The notes under the pieces are model-generated. The model did not search any database and was not told the origin of the DNA. It saw only the letters and a list, made by a program, of their open reading frames with translations. Made by a program: the position numbers and the translations under genes. DNA of 64,000 bases, from NCBI RefSeq assembly GCF_947242115.1, contig NC_074726.1:12461970-12525969 (forward strand), in the 5' to 3' direction. Positions 46,197 to 57,860 of this stretch are shown piece after piece. The DNA is from Biomphalaria glabrata. Taxonomy: Eukaryota > Mollusca > Gastropoda > Planorbidae. Positions within the stretch are counted from its first letter, which is position 1. Every line of letters starts with the position of its first letter.

Positions 46197-49100
46197 TTAA
46201 CATAAAGCCTGTTGATATACTATGTTTTTGGTTTTGTGCTCAGCAGCAAATACAAACAGATTTCGTGGAGAACCCACACGGGAACATGCAACGTAAAGTT
46301 GGCCATGAGAGAAGCAGGGGGATTCCAGGTTGATTCCTGCAACTTTCAGTGACTGCCCCTGTGCTTTGTTTATTGTCATTGCAAATGCGAGCCGAACAGG
46401 AAACTGCAAACGCTTGAATTCAAAGGGCAGATCAGATGGTATGAGAGGAATTCTAGGTATAAAAACATCTTCTCCCTTGGCACAGCCAGTCAGTATGGTT
46501 CCTTCAATAAGGTTTGAAAAAAGATTTTTAATGACTAAACGGGTTCCATTGCAGAGCTTTGGAGGATCAAGATTTCTAAGGAGAATGATCGGAGCACCAA
46601 TTTTGAGTTGAAGATTGTGATGTGGAAGTCCTGGTGGTTCCAAAGAATTCAGAAATTCTGCAGGATAATATAAAGCTTGTGCAGGGTCTAAGGTACTGTC
46701 AATCGATTTGTAAAGTTTGCAATCATCAGGCAGCTGGTTTAAAATGTCGATGTTGATTCTATTAACAGAGTCATTTGTAGGTGCAAGAATAGCTCGTTCA
46801 CACAGCCACTCATGGTTTCTGAAATTTTCTGGTAAATAACAGAAAACATTAGATTTTAACACTTCGAGAGACTTGACTATGTTGCAAAACTGTGAAGGAA
46901 AATTAATAAATCCATTTGAATCAATGGGAACTTTGCCGTCTCCAATTGTTAATAGTTGTTTATAAAAATTAGCAGCATTTTGATCTTCAGAAAGTTGAGC
47001 TCTCATATTTGTCTTAAGGGTTATTTTTTCGACATACTTCCAGAGGTATGAAGCTTTAAGACAGGCGTTGAGCTCATCTGCAGGAGTTGACTTTGGAATT
47101 ACTGGTAGGGTTTGTCTAAAGTCACCAGCTAACATGACAACTACTCCGCCCATTAATGCTTTGCTATTTTTCAAATCTTGCATTAACATATCTACTGCTT
47201 CAAGAGCCCTTTTGTGAGACATAGTACATTCATCCCATACTATTAAACTGCAAATCTGAAGAATTTTTGCTTGGCCAGAGTCTTTGGATATGTCACAAAC
47301 AGGAGTATCACCATGAGCCAAGTTTAGTGGTAGCTTGAAGGTAGAATGTGCTGTCCTACCCCCTTGAAGAAGTGTAGCTGCAATACCAGATGAAGCCACT
47401 GCAAGTGCAATCTTGTTTTGTTGCCTGACTTTAGCAAGAAGAAGATTAATGAGGAATGTTTTGCCTGTTCCCCCTGGTGCATCCAGGAAAACTACTCCAC
47501 CTTTCTTGTCAGTAATTAAATTTTGTATAGTATCATATGCTTTTCTTTGGTCTGGCACCAATTTCGGTTCATTTTCAGTGATGAAATTGGAAAGGTCATC
47601 AATATTAAAACTACGCTCACGCAGTTATTCTCTGCAAAAAGCGTTTCTTTCGGGTGATTTTAAGCCTACATGTTTCAGGTCTTTTCCAGCCATTGTTAAA
47701 CATAGGTCTTCCAGGGCAATCAAGGCCTCATCATATATTATGTTTGAAAAATCAATTAGAATATCTTGATTTTCTCTTCTCTTTTGTAGAAGTATGTCAT
47801 CACTCAGTGCATTTTTATATTTTTCCCAAAGATCAAGTGGATTTGATAATCCACATGTTGTCAACAAAAGAGCAAAAAGATGGCGTACTCTCTGTGCTGT
47901 CCCTGTCTGAGCAGCCTCGGCCAGAGCTGCTTCCCAATGCTCATCGTTGTCTAACATGCCTCGTCTTTGGCAAGCCTCTCGAAAGGTTTGGCACACCACA
48001 CCTTCAACAGTTTTTAAATTAGTAAAAGAGGTCGGGCCTTTTACAACATGAAGGAGCATGCGCAGATAAAAGCATTCTGCATTTGTTGGATGCACAGTGT
48101 AGACTCGTCCAAGGGCATCACTCATTTTTACTCCTGGATGATCTTTGACATCAATACCTTGCTTTCTTCTACTGAAACATTTTTGGGATGTATTCCATGT
48201 GTAATATTTTGGTACGTCACAGTAAAGCAATGTTTGCGCAAAAGGATCATTCTGACACAGCTCAAAAAATGCAAGAAGGGTAGATTTTGGTGGCGACTGT
48301 AACTTTTCTTTTAAGCTAGCTGCATCAAAATACATTCTTTGACCATTTTCTAAGTGCACACTGAGATGCACCACAGTTGGGTGACGTTCGTGTATTGAGA
48401 ATCCCACTATCCACCAAACAGCTTCATTGGAGCTGATGTACCTTCCAGATTGAAAGGATTCAATTTCATCCAAATTTGGTCCACTTTTGTGCAATCCAAA
48501 CATTGCCTGGTCACTACCTTTGTTGACATACTTAAAAATATATTTGATAGATTTCACTGAGTGACAAAATTCTACATTAATGTGAGCACAAAACATTTTA
48601 ATTAGCAGAGGATTATAAGGAACAACCCATCTGTTGTCAATTATTATTTCCTGCCAAATATTTCCATTTAGTTTCTTGATTTTCGCGGTGTATCCTCCAT
48701 CTCCTGGCTTCCTTCTCCTGTAAAATGGATATCCATCTTCACTTGATTGCGTTTCTTGAATTAATCTTCTTGGAAATTTTTTGGAACATTTTCCTTCTAT
48801 CATGCAGGGTGAGATACTGTTAAAACCTCCACACGGACCATGGATCATATTCTTTGTCACGATATCAAAAAGTAGAGGATCTTCTTGAGGGTTCGGAATC
48901 TCAGCACTGATGATGCTATCGACGTCAGTGGGTTTTATTTTATTTTTGAGCCAAATGAGAATGTGGGAGTGTGGAAGGCCCCGCTTTTGCCATTCAATGT
49001 TGTACATCCAGCATCTAGTTTCACCAAAGATTTGCGATTTTGTGATTACTTCTATCATTTTTGCCAGTTTTCTCTTAAAAACACGTGCCAGTATGTCATG

Positions 49101-52100
49101 ACGGTCAGTTGGTTTCTGTTCATCTAATAGTGTCTCCTTTATTTCTGACCAAGCCGGATTGCACGTAAATGTAATGAACAAATCTGGTCGACCATAATTA
49201 CGCACAAATGTCATTGCATCCAGGGTTTATTCATGCATGTGTCGGGGACTACCAGTAACAGAAGAAGGTAGAATTACCATTTTACCTAATTAATTTGGAT
49301 CGGCATCATTTTCAATGGCATCTTTCAAGTGAATATATTCGTCTGTTCGAAGTTTATTTTGGTTTAATCGAATGAACAATAACCTCTCACTTTCAATCTT
49401 AGCATACATATCTACGATGTATTGATGGAAAAGATGTTGACACATTAAGATGTGATTGACTTCGCCTTCTCGCTGCATTATCCTAAATGCATAGTAATCC
49501 ATTGCGGACACTTTCTTCTTTGGAACAGGGACTCCGGTTAAAGGATCAACCTGCGGAATTCCAAAGTGGTATCCATCTTCACCTTGCCAAAAGATGATTG
49601 GGTACTACAAAGCATCGTATGACCTGTGAGTCTCTGCAACTCTTTGCAAGGTGTTGTTCCTCCTCTCAAGTACTATATCTCGTTTTCCAAATTCATTTCC
49701 TACCATCACAATGGCCACCTCATCAGTAACCGGAGCATTAAAGCGTCTAGGATGTTCTGTACTGGGTACTCTATCAGCTCTAATAATTACCTTATAGTCA
49801 TCAGTTGGCATTTTGTCTAAACTTGTTTTAAAGAATTGAACATAAGGGTTATGTTGGTGTAGAAGCTGCTGCAGGTCAACTATTATGTCAAGTTGCGTGT
49901 TAGGTATCAGGGTATTTCTATGCGAAGCTTCTTCATTGCTGTTTCCCATAAAATATATTTGTAGGAATTGAGCTCGCTCGTTGGGCAATGGCAACAATGA
50001 TCCAATAGAATGATACACTTGACCTTGCACCTTAAAAGTTGGCATAAACCCAGGTTCTTGAATTTTTTTAGCGCCAAATGATGTCATTTGGAAACACGAA
50101 TTGTATTTTCTTATCTGTTGACGAAAATGCCTTGCTTTGGCTGTTTTTTCAGACATTAGAGATTTTAAAGGCTCTGGTGGTGGCTGGAGAGATGACAGTT
50201 TAACCTTGCCATTGGAACAGCACATGCCGGGAGTTTCTTCCCTCCATTTTAATGCATGACAATGTCTACATTGAACATTCATCTTCCCTAACTCTACTTT
50301 TGGATGCTTGGAGTAATCGTATAGGGAGTTGTAATTAAAGGCAAGTCCTTTTAAATCGCTCAGTTGTTCACGTGCCCAAGACACACTTGTAGCATTTTTA
50401 TTTCCAGATTTGATTTGCTGATGTTCAGACGTTTCAGCTAACCTATTAAAACGCCTTAATTCAAGTCTAGATGACCTTTCTTCTTCTGATTCATGCAGCC
50501 TTGAAGTCACATTTCTCTCTCTGTTCTCTTGCAGCCTACTGGATCTTTCTTCTTCTGATTCTTTTTGTCTTAAAGTCACATTTCTCTCTCTGTTCTCTTG
50601 TAGCCTACTGGATCGTTCTTCTTCTGATTCTTTTTGTCTTAAAGTCACATTTCTCTCTCTGTTCTCTTGCAGCCTACTGGATCGTTCTTCTTCTGATTCT
50701 TTTTGTCTTAAAGTCACATTTCTCTCTCTGTTCTCTTGCAGCCTACTGGATCGTTCTTCTTCTGATTCTTTTTGTCTTAAAGTCACATTTCTCTCTCTGT
50801 TCTCTTGCAGCCTACTGGATCGTTCTTCTTCTGATTCTTTTTGTCTTAAAGTCACATTTCTCTCTCTGTTCTCTTGCAGCCTACTGGATCGTTCTTCTTC
50901 TGATTCTTTTTGTCTTAAAGTCACATTTCTCTCTCTGTTCTCTTGCAGCCTACTGGATCGTTCTTCTTCTGATTCTTTTTGTCTTAAAGTCACATTTCTC
51001 TCTCTCTGTTCTCTTGTAGCCTACTGGATCGTTCTTCTTCTGATTCTTTTTGTCTTAAAGTCACATTTCTCTCTCTGTTCTCTTGTAGCCTACTGGATCG
51101 TTCTTCTTCTGATTCTTTTTGTCTTAAAGTCACATTTCTCTCTCTGTTCTCTTGCAGCCTACTGGATCTTTCTTCTTCTGATTCTTTTTGTCTTAAAGTC
51201 ACATTTCTCTCTCTGTTCTCTTGTAGCCTACTGGATCGTTCTTCTTCTGATTCTTTTTGTCTTAAAGTCACATTTCTCTCTCTGTTCTCTTGCAGCCTAC
51301 TGGATCGTTCTTCTTCTGATTCTTTTTGTCTTAAAGTCACATTTCTCTCTCTGTTCTCTTGCAGCCTACTGGATCGTTCTTCTTCTGATTCTTTTTGTCT
51401 TAAAGTCACATTTCTCTCTCTGTTCTCTTGTAGCCTACTGGATCGTTCTTCTTCTGATTCTTTTTGTCTTAAAGTCACATTTCTCTCTCTGTTCTCTTGC
51501 AGCCTACTGGATCGTTCTTCTTCTGATTCTTTTTGTCTTAAAGTCACATTTCTCTCTCTGTTCTCTTGCAGCCTACTGGATCGTTCTTCTTCTGATTCTT
51601 TTTGTCTTAAAGTCACATTTCTCTCTCTGTTCTCTTGTAGCCTACTGGATCGTTCTTCTTCTGATTCTTTTTGTCTTAAAGTCACATTTCTCTCTCTGTT
51701 CTCGTGCAGCCTACTGGATCGCTCTTCTTCTGATTCTTTTTGTCTTAAAGTCACATTTCTCTCTCTGTTCTCTTGTAGCCTACTGGATCGTTCTTCTTCT
51801 GATTCTTTTTGTCTTAAAGTCACATTTCTCTCTCTGTTCTCTTGTAGCCTACTGGATCGCTCTTCTTCTGATTCTTTTTGTCTTAAAGTCACATTTCTCT
51901 CTCTGTTCTCGTGCAGCCTACTGGATCGCTCTTCTTCTGATTCTTTTTGTCTTAAAGTCACATTTCTCTCTCTGTTCTCTTGTAGCTTACTGGATCGTTC
52001 TTCTTCTGATTCTTTTTGTCTTAAAGTCACATTTCTCTCTCTGTTCTCTTGCAGCCTACTGGATCGTTCTTCTTCTGATTCTTTTTGTCTTAAAGTCACA

Positions 52101-52431
52101 TTTCTCTCTCTGTTCTCTTGCAGCCTACTGGATCGTTCTTCTTCTGATTCTTTTTGTCTTAAAGTCACATTTCTCTCTCTGTTCTCTTGTAGCCTACTGG
52201 ATCGTTCTTCTTCTGATTCTTTTTGTCTTAAAGTCACATTTCTCTCTCTGTTCTCGTGCAGCCTACTGGATCGCTCTTCTTCTGATTCATGCAGCCTTGC
52301 AGCGAAATTCCTCTCCCTGTTATGTCCAAGTATTTGTTGCCTTCTATTTTCACTTTCAGTGCTGCGTTGTAGAGCCATTTTTTTTTTGCCCTAGGTGTAA
52401 TTTTTCCAATACATCTTTTTTTTGGTGGCAT
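46197..52431 (-). pseudogene. Helitron RepHel transposase (HUH endonuclease plus PIF1-type helicase)
   Basis: The frame starts at ATG 52,431 (MPPKKRCIGKITPRAKK) and ends at 46,197. In order: a basic N-terminus, a highly charged tandem-repeat region (50,480-52,290), a Helitron N-terminal region with CRHCH..C (50,280 down to 49,600), the Rep domain and a PIF1-like helicase. The Rep domain shows the HUH motif as PHSHILIW near 48,970 and the two catalytic tyrosines as YIFKYVNKG near 48,540. The helicase shows Walker A APGGTGKT (47,457-47,480), VWDECT, AGDFRQ, TINKAQGQS and YVACSR. HUH nickases cut and rejoin one strand for rolling-circle transposition and the helicase unwinds it. From 50,993 to 46,197 a single frame is interrupted by four stops (near 49,604, 49,288, 49,228 and 47,623). 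Two length changes shift the frame further up: an extra CT near 51,000 and an A-run near 52,380. All catalytic motifs remain, so loss of function looks recent. Confidence 0.88.
50480..52290 (-). repeat. 69-bp coding minisatellite inside the Helitron transposase
   Basis: About 26 head-to-tail copies of a 69-base unit encode the 23-residue repeat VTLRQKESEEERSSRLQENRERN or close variants (SSRLHENRERN, SSKLQEN). The repeats are rich in E, R, S, K and Q and should form a long charged helix. Copies differ by only a few silent or conservative changes (CTTGCAG/CTTGTAG/CGTGCAG), so the array is young and homogenised. The opposite strand is also open over part of the array as a by-product of the unit length. 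Confidence 0.92.
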
Positions 52432-54219
52432 AATGAACCTTAAATAAAAAAGTTGAATAAGTGACGTTTTATTGAATAGCCTGTTAACACAAACAGTTTT
52501 CTCAACTCCGATTTTCTTTTTTACCAATCCAAAAGGTAGGCTTCAACGTTCGAAAAAATCACATACGTTTCAAATAACAATAAAGCAATGATAAGACTAT
52601 TTTTTTTTCAAACAGAAATATACACAATTTAGCAATAATTGCAGAATACATTATTTCAATATTCACATGATGACCCGTGTCTTTCCATAGCCGAGTAGGC
52701 CTAAATTTGTGGATCAATCGCCTATAATAGATTCTTACTATCCCAGTGAGAAAATTTCATATCAATTGTTACATGCAGACGATATTTAGTATAAATTTAT
52801 ATTCATTGCTTATTTCCTATAGATATCTGCACATTTTTTCCCCTTTTGTCTATACAAACATGTATAATAGTTGAACTTTATAGTTCTTTCGAGAAAGACA
52901 CAGAGACAGAGAGAAAGATTCATATAATAGATTGTGATCAAATTCGTCAATGACTAAAACACTTTGAGCTTGTGTTGACGTAGCTCTAAATCAGTATATG
53001 TCAACAAGCTAAAGCCATTCACTTTGATAAGTAGATCTCTAGATCTAGTATAATCTAAACATAGATGGTAACCATGGTTTACCCAACTGGACCCAAGAGT
53101 AGAATAATTGTTACAGATCTATATTATGGACCTACAATTACATCTATATGTAGATCTAGTTATAAAATAGTTTTTTGCTTCAATTATTTACGCTATATGT
53201 AGACTTTCGGTCCCTACCAATAGTAGTCTAAATGTTTTTCAGCAGAATATTGTAGATCTATAATCAGTAAAGATAGTGAGCTCGCTGTCTTGTTAACGTT
53301 TTAGAAATTATTGAATAGACTCACGTCTGAAACTGAAAAGTTATCTTAAGAAATATAGGAGTTCCAGTCTCCAAATGAGAAGAAAATAGTTTATTAGATC
53401 TAGATCTATCAACGAAATTAAAGCTTTTAGATCTATTTTAAAAATGTGCATTGTTAATAAAAAGTATAGTCACGTATATAAGAGAGTAGGCTATATTGAA
53501 CTATCATTGATTTAAATTAATAAATAACGCAAAATAGAGTTTAATTATTCAATTTATTATTCAAATGTCAACATCTGTTTTTTTTTTGTAGCTCTGTGAG
53601 TTCATGACCCCTTGACGCGTCGCCTTGATGACAAAAAAAAAGCGATAAAATATATTTTATAATTAAAGCAAACGCGTAAATGTAACTGATAATATAACAT
53701 TGTTAGTTTAATTTTATCTAGATCTAGATCTAGACTCTTAAAAAATACGGATGCCATATTAGTCTAGTCTATAAATAAACACTTTAAGCTTGGGTCGAAC
53801 TATTTAGATGTAGATCAACACGCTAAAGCCATTCACATCTATAGCTCATGCGTGACCTTTTTGGTGCGCGATATGAATGAAAAATGTCAACACGGTAAAT
53901 AGAAATGTGTAGCTATGTTGTAATGAAGTCAAGTAAAAAAAAAATGGTGCGCGCGAGCCATGGGAAAGTGTGTCAATGCGGCTAAAGCTATTCGCATTTA
54001 TAGCGAACGATTTTATGTAAAAAATGTTTTGTAAACTCAAATTTGAAGGTTAATTTTCATTAAATAATGAAATGAATATACAAAAATTTGTATGTTCATG
54101 TGTAAAATTACAAAATTATGTTGTCTCAAATGAGAGCCAATTTAGATCTAGCATTTCTGCGCATGCGTGACCTCTTCGTCTTTCATCATTTAGATACATG
54201 GCCTAGATCTATAAAATAC
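52432..54219 (-). other. 5' non-coding region of the large Helitron
   Basis: AT-rich sequence. A phrase around GCTAAAGCCATTCAC occurs at about 53,005 and 53,823 with a weaker third copy near 53,981. The part from about 53,640 to 54,215 resembles the inside of the non-autonomous Helitron at 58,469-59,355 (TTTTATAATTAAAGCAAACG, CATGGCCTAGATCTATAAAA). No gene seen. Confidence 0.55.
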
Positions 54220-55114
54220 TGTTACAAATGACCAGTGACAGGAAGAGTTTAACGTGTGACCCCGACGAGATAACACAGCAGCGGGTGTTCCCTGGAATGT
54301 ACATGTATAAACAGAGACAGGATGTGACGTGTCCTTACATGTTATTCCAAAAGGTACTAGCAATGTCCAGTGACAGATAGAGGTCACAACTTGTGACCCC
54401 GGCAAGATGACACTGCAGCCAATGTTTTCTGGAATCTACATGTATAAACAAAGACAGGATGTGACGTTTCCTCACGTGTTATTCCAGAGGATACTAGCCG
54501 TGTTTGTGCAACTTTGGACAAGCGATTAGGGACTCTATATAAGCCAGAGAGTTAATGTGAAAGTCAGTCGTATGGAGTCGTGAGTGAGCCGTTACAGTCG
54601 ATACAGACTAAGTAAGACGTGTGCGGCTCTGTGGAAGAGAAATGTGTACGACTCGATGCAAGTTAACTAGGGTAGAGTTAACTGGAGTGGACTACTGTCG
54701 TTAAAGTCTAAACAGCGAACTACAGTGGACTTGAGCCGTTACAGTCGATACAGTCGATGTAAGACGTGTGCGGCTCTGATTTGGTAGACTTGAGTACGAC
54801 TTGGTTCAGCTTTGGGAGACCTGGAAGACACTGGGAAGTGTGTTGTTGGTCTGTTCTGTGGAATACGGCTTGAGGAAAGTTGAGAAGAGATGAATTGCAA
54901 CGAAGCGAAGAGATAAATTGCAACGAAGTATAGCTAACTGTAAACTGACAGATATTGTACAGTCTTCTACGCCACATGTTACAGTAACGAATTGTTAGAG
55001 TTAATAGTCATTAAAGTTATATGAAACTGAAAGTTTAGTCGTCAAGTTCTTTGCTGTGTTTTTATTTGTGTGCCAACTAATACATCTAGCCAGAAGATTC
55101 AGAAATACGTAACA
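54220..55114 (+). mobile_element. Solo LTR (fossil) inserted in the Helitron
   Basis: The 895-base sequence starts TGTTACAAATG and ends TACGTAACA, with a 4-base target duplication ATAC on each side (54,216-54,219; 55,115-55,118). The uninterrupted target is visible at about 44,900 in the related Helitron. The left part contains a roughly 140-base segment twice in tandem. A TATA-type CTATATAAGCCAGAG lies near 54,534. The size, TG..CA ends and short duplication suit a Ty3/gypsy-type element. It is a solo LTR with no internal region. Confidence 0.8.
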
Positions 55115-55118
55115 ATAC

Positions 55119-55283
55119 TATAGCTGTAATAGAGTCGGACAACTATATTTTTTTTGAGGGTCTTAAGTTTGTTTTAGGGCTACAATACATACACTACGGT
55201 CTAAGTTGGTACCCAAGCGGTTTTGATGTCTATAAGTAACATACATCCATACATACACCACACATTCTACTTTATAATATAGA
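55119..55283 (-). mobile_element. 5' terminal segment of the large Helitron
   Basis: This 165-base continuation of the Helitron beyond the LTR is nearly identical to 44,905-45,100, down to the TC start. It contains CATACATCCATACA-type phrases. Confidence 0.75.
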
Positions 55284-55292
55284 TATATATAT

Positions 55293-55853
55293 TGTTACGA
55301 ATGAACAGTGACAGGTAGAGGTCACTATGTGTGACCCCGGCGAGATGACACAGCACCGAGTGTTATCTGGAATCTATGCGTGAAAACAAAGACAGGATGT
55401 GACGTGCCTCACGTGTTGTTCCAGGGGACGAACAGATTTACGAAGGGGGGCATTGTGACAAATGAACAGTGACAGTAGGTGTCCTCTGGAATCGACATGT
55501 ATAAACAATGACAGGATGTGATGTTTCCTCCCATGTTGTTCCAGAGGATACTAGAAGTGTTTTTGCAATAATGGACAAACGATTAGGGACTGTATATAAA
55601 CCAGAGAGTTCATGTGAAAAGAGGAGGACAGTCATCGTTACTGTGGTCTACTGTGCGAGACAGTGGACTTGAGCCGTTACAGTCGATACAGTCGATGTAA
55701 GACGTATACGCTACATGTTACAGTGACGAATTGTTATAGTTATTATTCAATAAAGTTAGATAAAACTGAAAGTTTAGTCGTCAAGTTCTTTGCTGTGTTT
55801 TTATTTGTGTGCCAACTAATACATCTAGCCAGAAGATTCAGAAATATGTAACA
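55293..55853 (+). mobile_element. Second solo LTR (fossil) of the same family
   Basis: It starts TGTTACGAATG, ends TATGTAACA and is flanked by ATAT on both sides (55,289-55,292; 55,854-55,857). Its right 120 bases (from about 55,735) are almost identical to those of the LTR at 54,220-55,114. A TATA-type ACTGTATATAAACCAG lies near 55,590 and an AATAAA near 55,749. The copy is shorter than its neighbour and has no internal region. Confidence 0.78.
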
Positions 55854-55974
55854 ATATATTAGATATATGAGAATAAAATAAGACTGTTTCTCAATCTTCG
55901 GCGAAAAAAAACCAGTCATGTTGAGGCCTTTCTCTTGCAAGCTTGGGGGTCTGGGAAAGCGCTGTAAGTTTTCT

Positions 55975-56265
55975 CAGTGGAGTTCCGAGCGAAGCCCCGA
56001 CACCCAAAAGCGTTTTCTTGCATTTTTCACTGCAGAAACGCATTCTCCTGACATCTACAGCTCATTATTTATCAGTGGAGTTCGGGGCGAAGCCCTGACT
56101 CCAAAAGCGTTTTCTTGCATTCTTCACTGCAGAAACGCATTCTCCTGACATCTACAGCTTATTAATCATCAGTGAGGTTCGGGGTGAAGCCTCAACGTTA
56201 AAAGCCTTTTTTGGAATTCTTCACTGCAGTAACGCATTCTCCTGACCTACAGCTCATTATTCATT
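55975..56265 (+). repeat. Three tandem copies of a 98-bp GC-containing repeat
   Basis: The units start at about 55,975, 56,073 and 56,170. Each has CAGTGGAGTTCGGGGCGAAG (potential hairpin GGGGCGAAGCCCC), AAAAGCGTTTTCTTGCAT, CACTGCAGAAACGCATTCTC and CTACAGCTCATTA. The third unit is more diverged. Function unknown; it belongs to the hAT-type insertion or an element within it. Confidence 0.85.
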
Positions 56266-57435
56266 CTATTATAAAGGACCTTTTGAATAATGTGGAAAAA
56301 TATTCTAATATGAATTTATAGTCCTTTAATACATTGCAAATACAACCGATTCGTTCTTTGAAAAGATAAGATACCCAACATATTTAGATTAAGGCTTTGA
56401 GGATCGCCGCCGAAAAAAAAATTCGATTAATAATATTCAATAAAATGTAAGCATAAATTGTGACTTATAGTCCTAAATTTATTCAACTAGAAAAATATGA
56501 GATAGAGTAAAGGTTGGAAAAAGTCGACTAGGAAAAAAATTATATGGTTTTTGAACTCATCTCAACCGTGACTGTTATATTGAAAAATTTCGTTTGAATT
56601 ATAACTTTTCCAAAGCAAAGTCTTTTTTAAAATAGTTATGATAAATTCATGTGAAATTACACAAACTCTGTCTGGAAAGGGGAAGGGCGGTAAAATGAAA
56701 ACGATTAATCCTCGCTCCTTTTTATAATTTCTGCTAATGATTGAATTTTGCATTAAAGAATAGGGGTTGGGCGACTCGATATAAGAATTTACTTTATAGC
56801 ATATATAAATTATATTTGTGACAGATTTTTTTTTATTTTGTAATTTCTTAACTATAATACAAAATGAAATAGTATTGGTTTGTCCGATGGGGTGAAGGTG
56901 ATTGCATGTATAGCACTTCCACCTGTTTATATTATATAGATATTCGACTAATTTTATTCACATACTATGATATCTACATAAAAGTAGGACCGCTCCCCCC
57001 CCTCAAAGGGTTTAGATGGGAAGGGCAGTAGAGGTATTCGCTCCTCCCCTTCCAATCGGCCAAAGATGAACGACATAATATAAAATATAATATATATAAA
57101 ATAAAACCGGTTAAAATACCAATAACAAGTTTTAATCATATAGATATTTAATTGATTCTGTTAGCAAGCTGTGAATTCTGTAAATAAATAGGGCCGCCCC
57201 CCCCCCACTCGTAAGTTTATGTTGGGGGGGGGGGGGCGGATTGATGCCATCGCCCCCTCCCGACCCCACCAAATCGGCCAAAATACTAGAAAGGGGGGGG
57301 GGCGAAATAATCTAAAAAATAGGTTGAAATATAAATAATTAGTATATATTATTAACATAAGTAATAAATTCGTATACAAATTGTGTGAATTCTATACTAA
57401 AATTCGTCCGCCCCCCCCCCCTTGATCCGCCAGTG
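56266..57435. other. Right part of the hAT-type insertion with diverged subrepeats
   Basis: AT-rich sequence alternates with G- or C-runs (56,995, 57,190, 57,226, 57,293, 57,411). Blocks containing CCTTCCAATCGGCCAAAG and CACCAAATCGGCCAAA recur about 210 bases apart with similar surroundings. No gene. The terminal 15 bases are the inverted repeat noted for the element. Confidence 0.5.
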
Positions 57436-57443
57436 TCCATAGC

Positions 57444-57860
57444 CACATCGTTAATCCTTATACATACGTTTCTGTAAGAGTCTGTGCATTAATAATATAC
57501 AAAATAACAATTAATGAATATGTATGAATTGCCTTGTAATAATTGAATAACCTTTTTGAAGTACAACTTTCATGCTTATAGCATTAACAGAGCACTACGG
57601 TCCAATCGCTACGGTGAAAGAGGGGTTCTGGAAGCAGGTTTCTATGATGCCTTAATACAAGCCTTGTCTTCGAGTCCTTATAAGCAGTGCAGTAATTTAC
57701 TTCGCTACGCAGCACCAGCTGCGACCCACATTGTTTGCTAGACCTAACGCAAACATAACCATTATATGCCGGTGGTCGATTTAGATCCACTTTTCGCGTC
57801 TACGCCTGTCCTCCGCAGTGTATTTTCTTTTGTGTATCCCGCGGCCTTTGTATAAAAAAA
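57444..57860. repeat. Composite dispersed repeat, right part
   Basis: Segment 57,655-57,860 (AGCCTTGTCTTCGAGTCC, GTGGTCGATTTAGAT, GGCCTTTGTATA) resembles 32,085-32,240. It continues the older repeat interrupted at 45,688. Confidence 0.5.

Larger units (their letters stand above)
45785..55283 (-). mobile_element. Large Rep/helicase Helitron, inactivated
   Basis: The minus-strand 3' terminus is a stem-loop (ACCCG A GC AAA GC CGGGT) followed after about ten bases by CTAG and a T. The 5' terminus is TCTATATTATAAAG after an A at 55,284, the same start as the two non-autonomous copies at 43,977 and 58,469. Between them lies one Rep-helicase reading frame (46,197-52,431). A solo LTR (54,220-55,114) is inserted in the 5' non-coding part, leaving about 8.6 kb of Helitron sequence. 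Linking the two termini is an inference; a separate small Helitron covering only about 53.6-55.28 kb is possible, but no 3' hairpin for it was found. Confidence 0.75.
45688..57435. mobile_element. hAT-type insertion carrying a nested Helitron and LTRs
   Basis: The left end is CACCGGCGGATCCAG and the reverse complement of the right end is CACTGGCGGATCAAG (13/15). Identical 8-base target duplications TCCATAGC lie at 45,680-45,687 and 57,436-57,443, and the 8-bp length points to the hAT superfamily. The element's own remaining sequence is about 97 bases on the left and the stretch after 55,284 on the right; no transposase is recognised. The bulk is a later Helitron (45,785-55,283), plus a solo LTR at 55,293-55,853. 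The interior near 56,640-57,420 carries G- and C-runs and diverged subrepeats of about 200 bases (AATCGGCCAAA motifs). Confidence 0.75.

Noticed and set aside
46330-49127. Several + strand frames of 80-122 codons opposite the Helitron
   Set aside because: They are antisense shadows of the RepHel frame, with no recognisable motifs.
50471-51019. 182-codon + strand frame (FLLLIHAALKSHFSLCSL repeats)
   Set aside because: It is the antisense of the 69-base coding repeat of the Helitron protein and has no support of its own.
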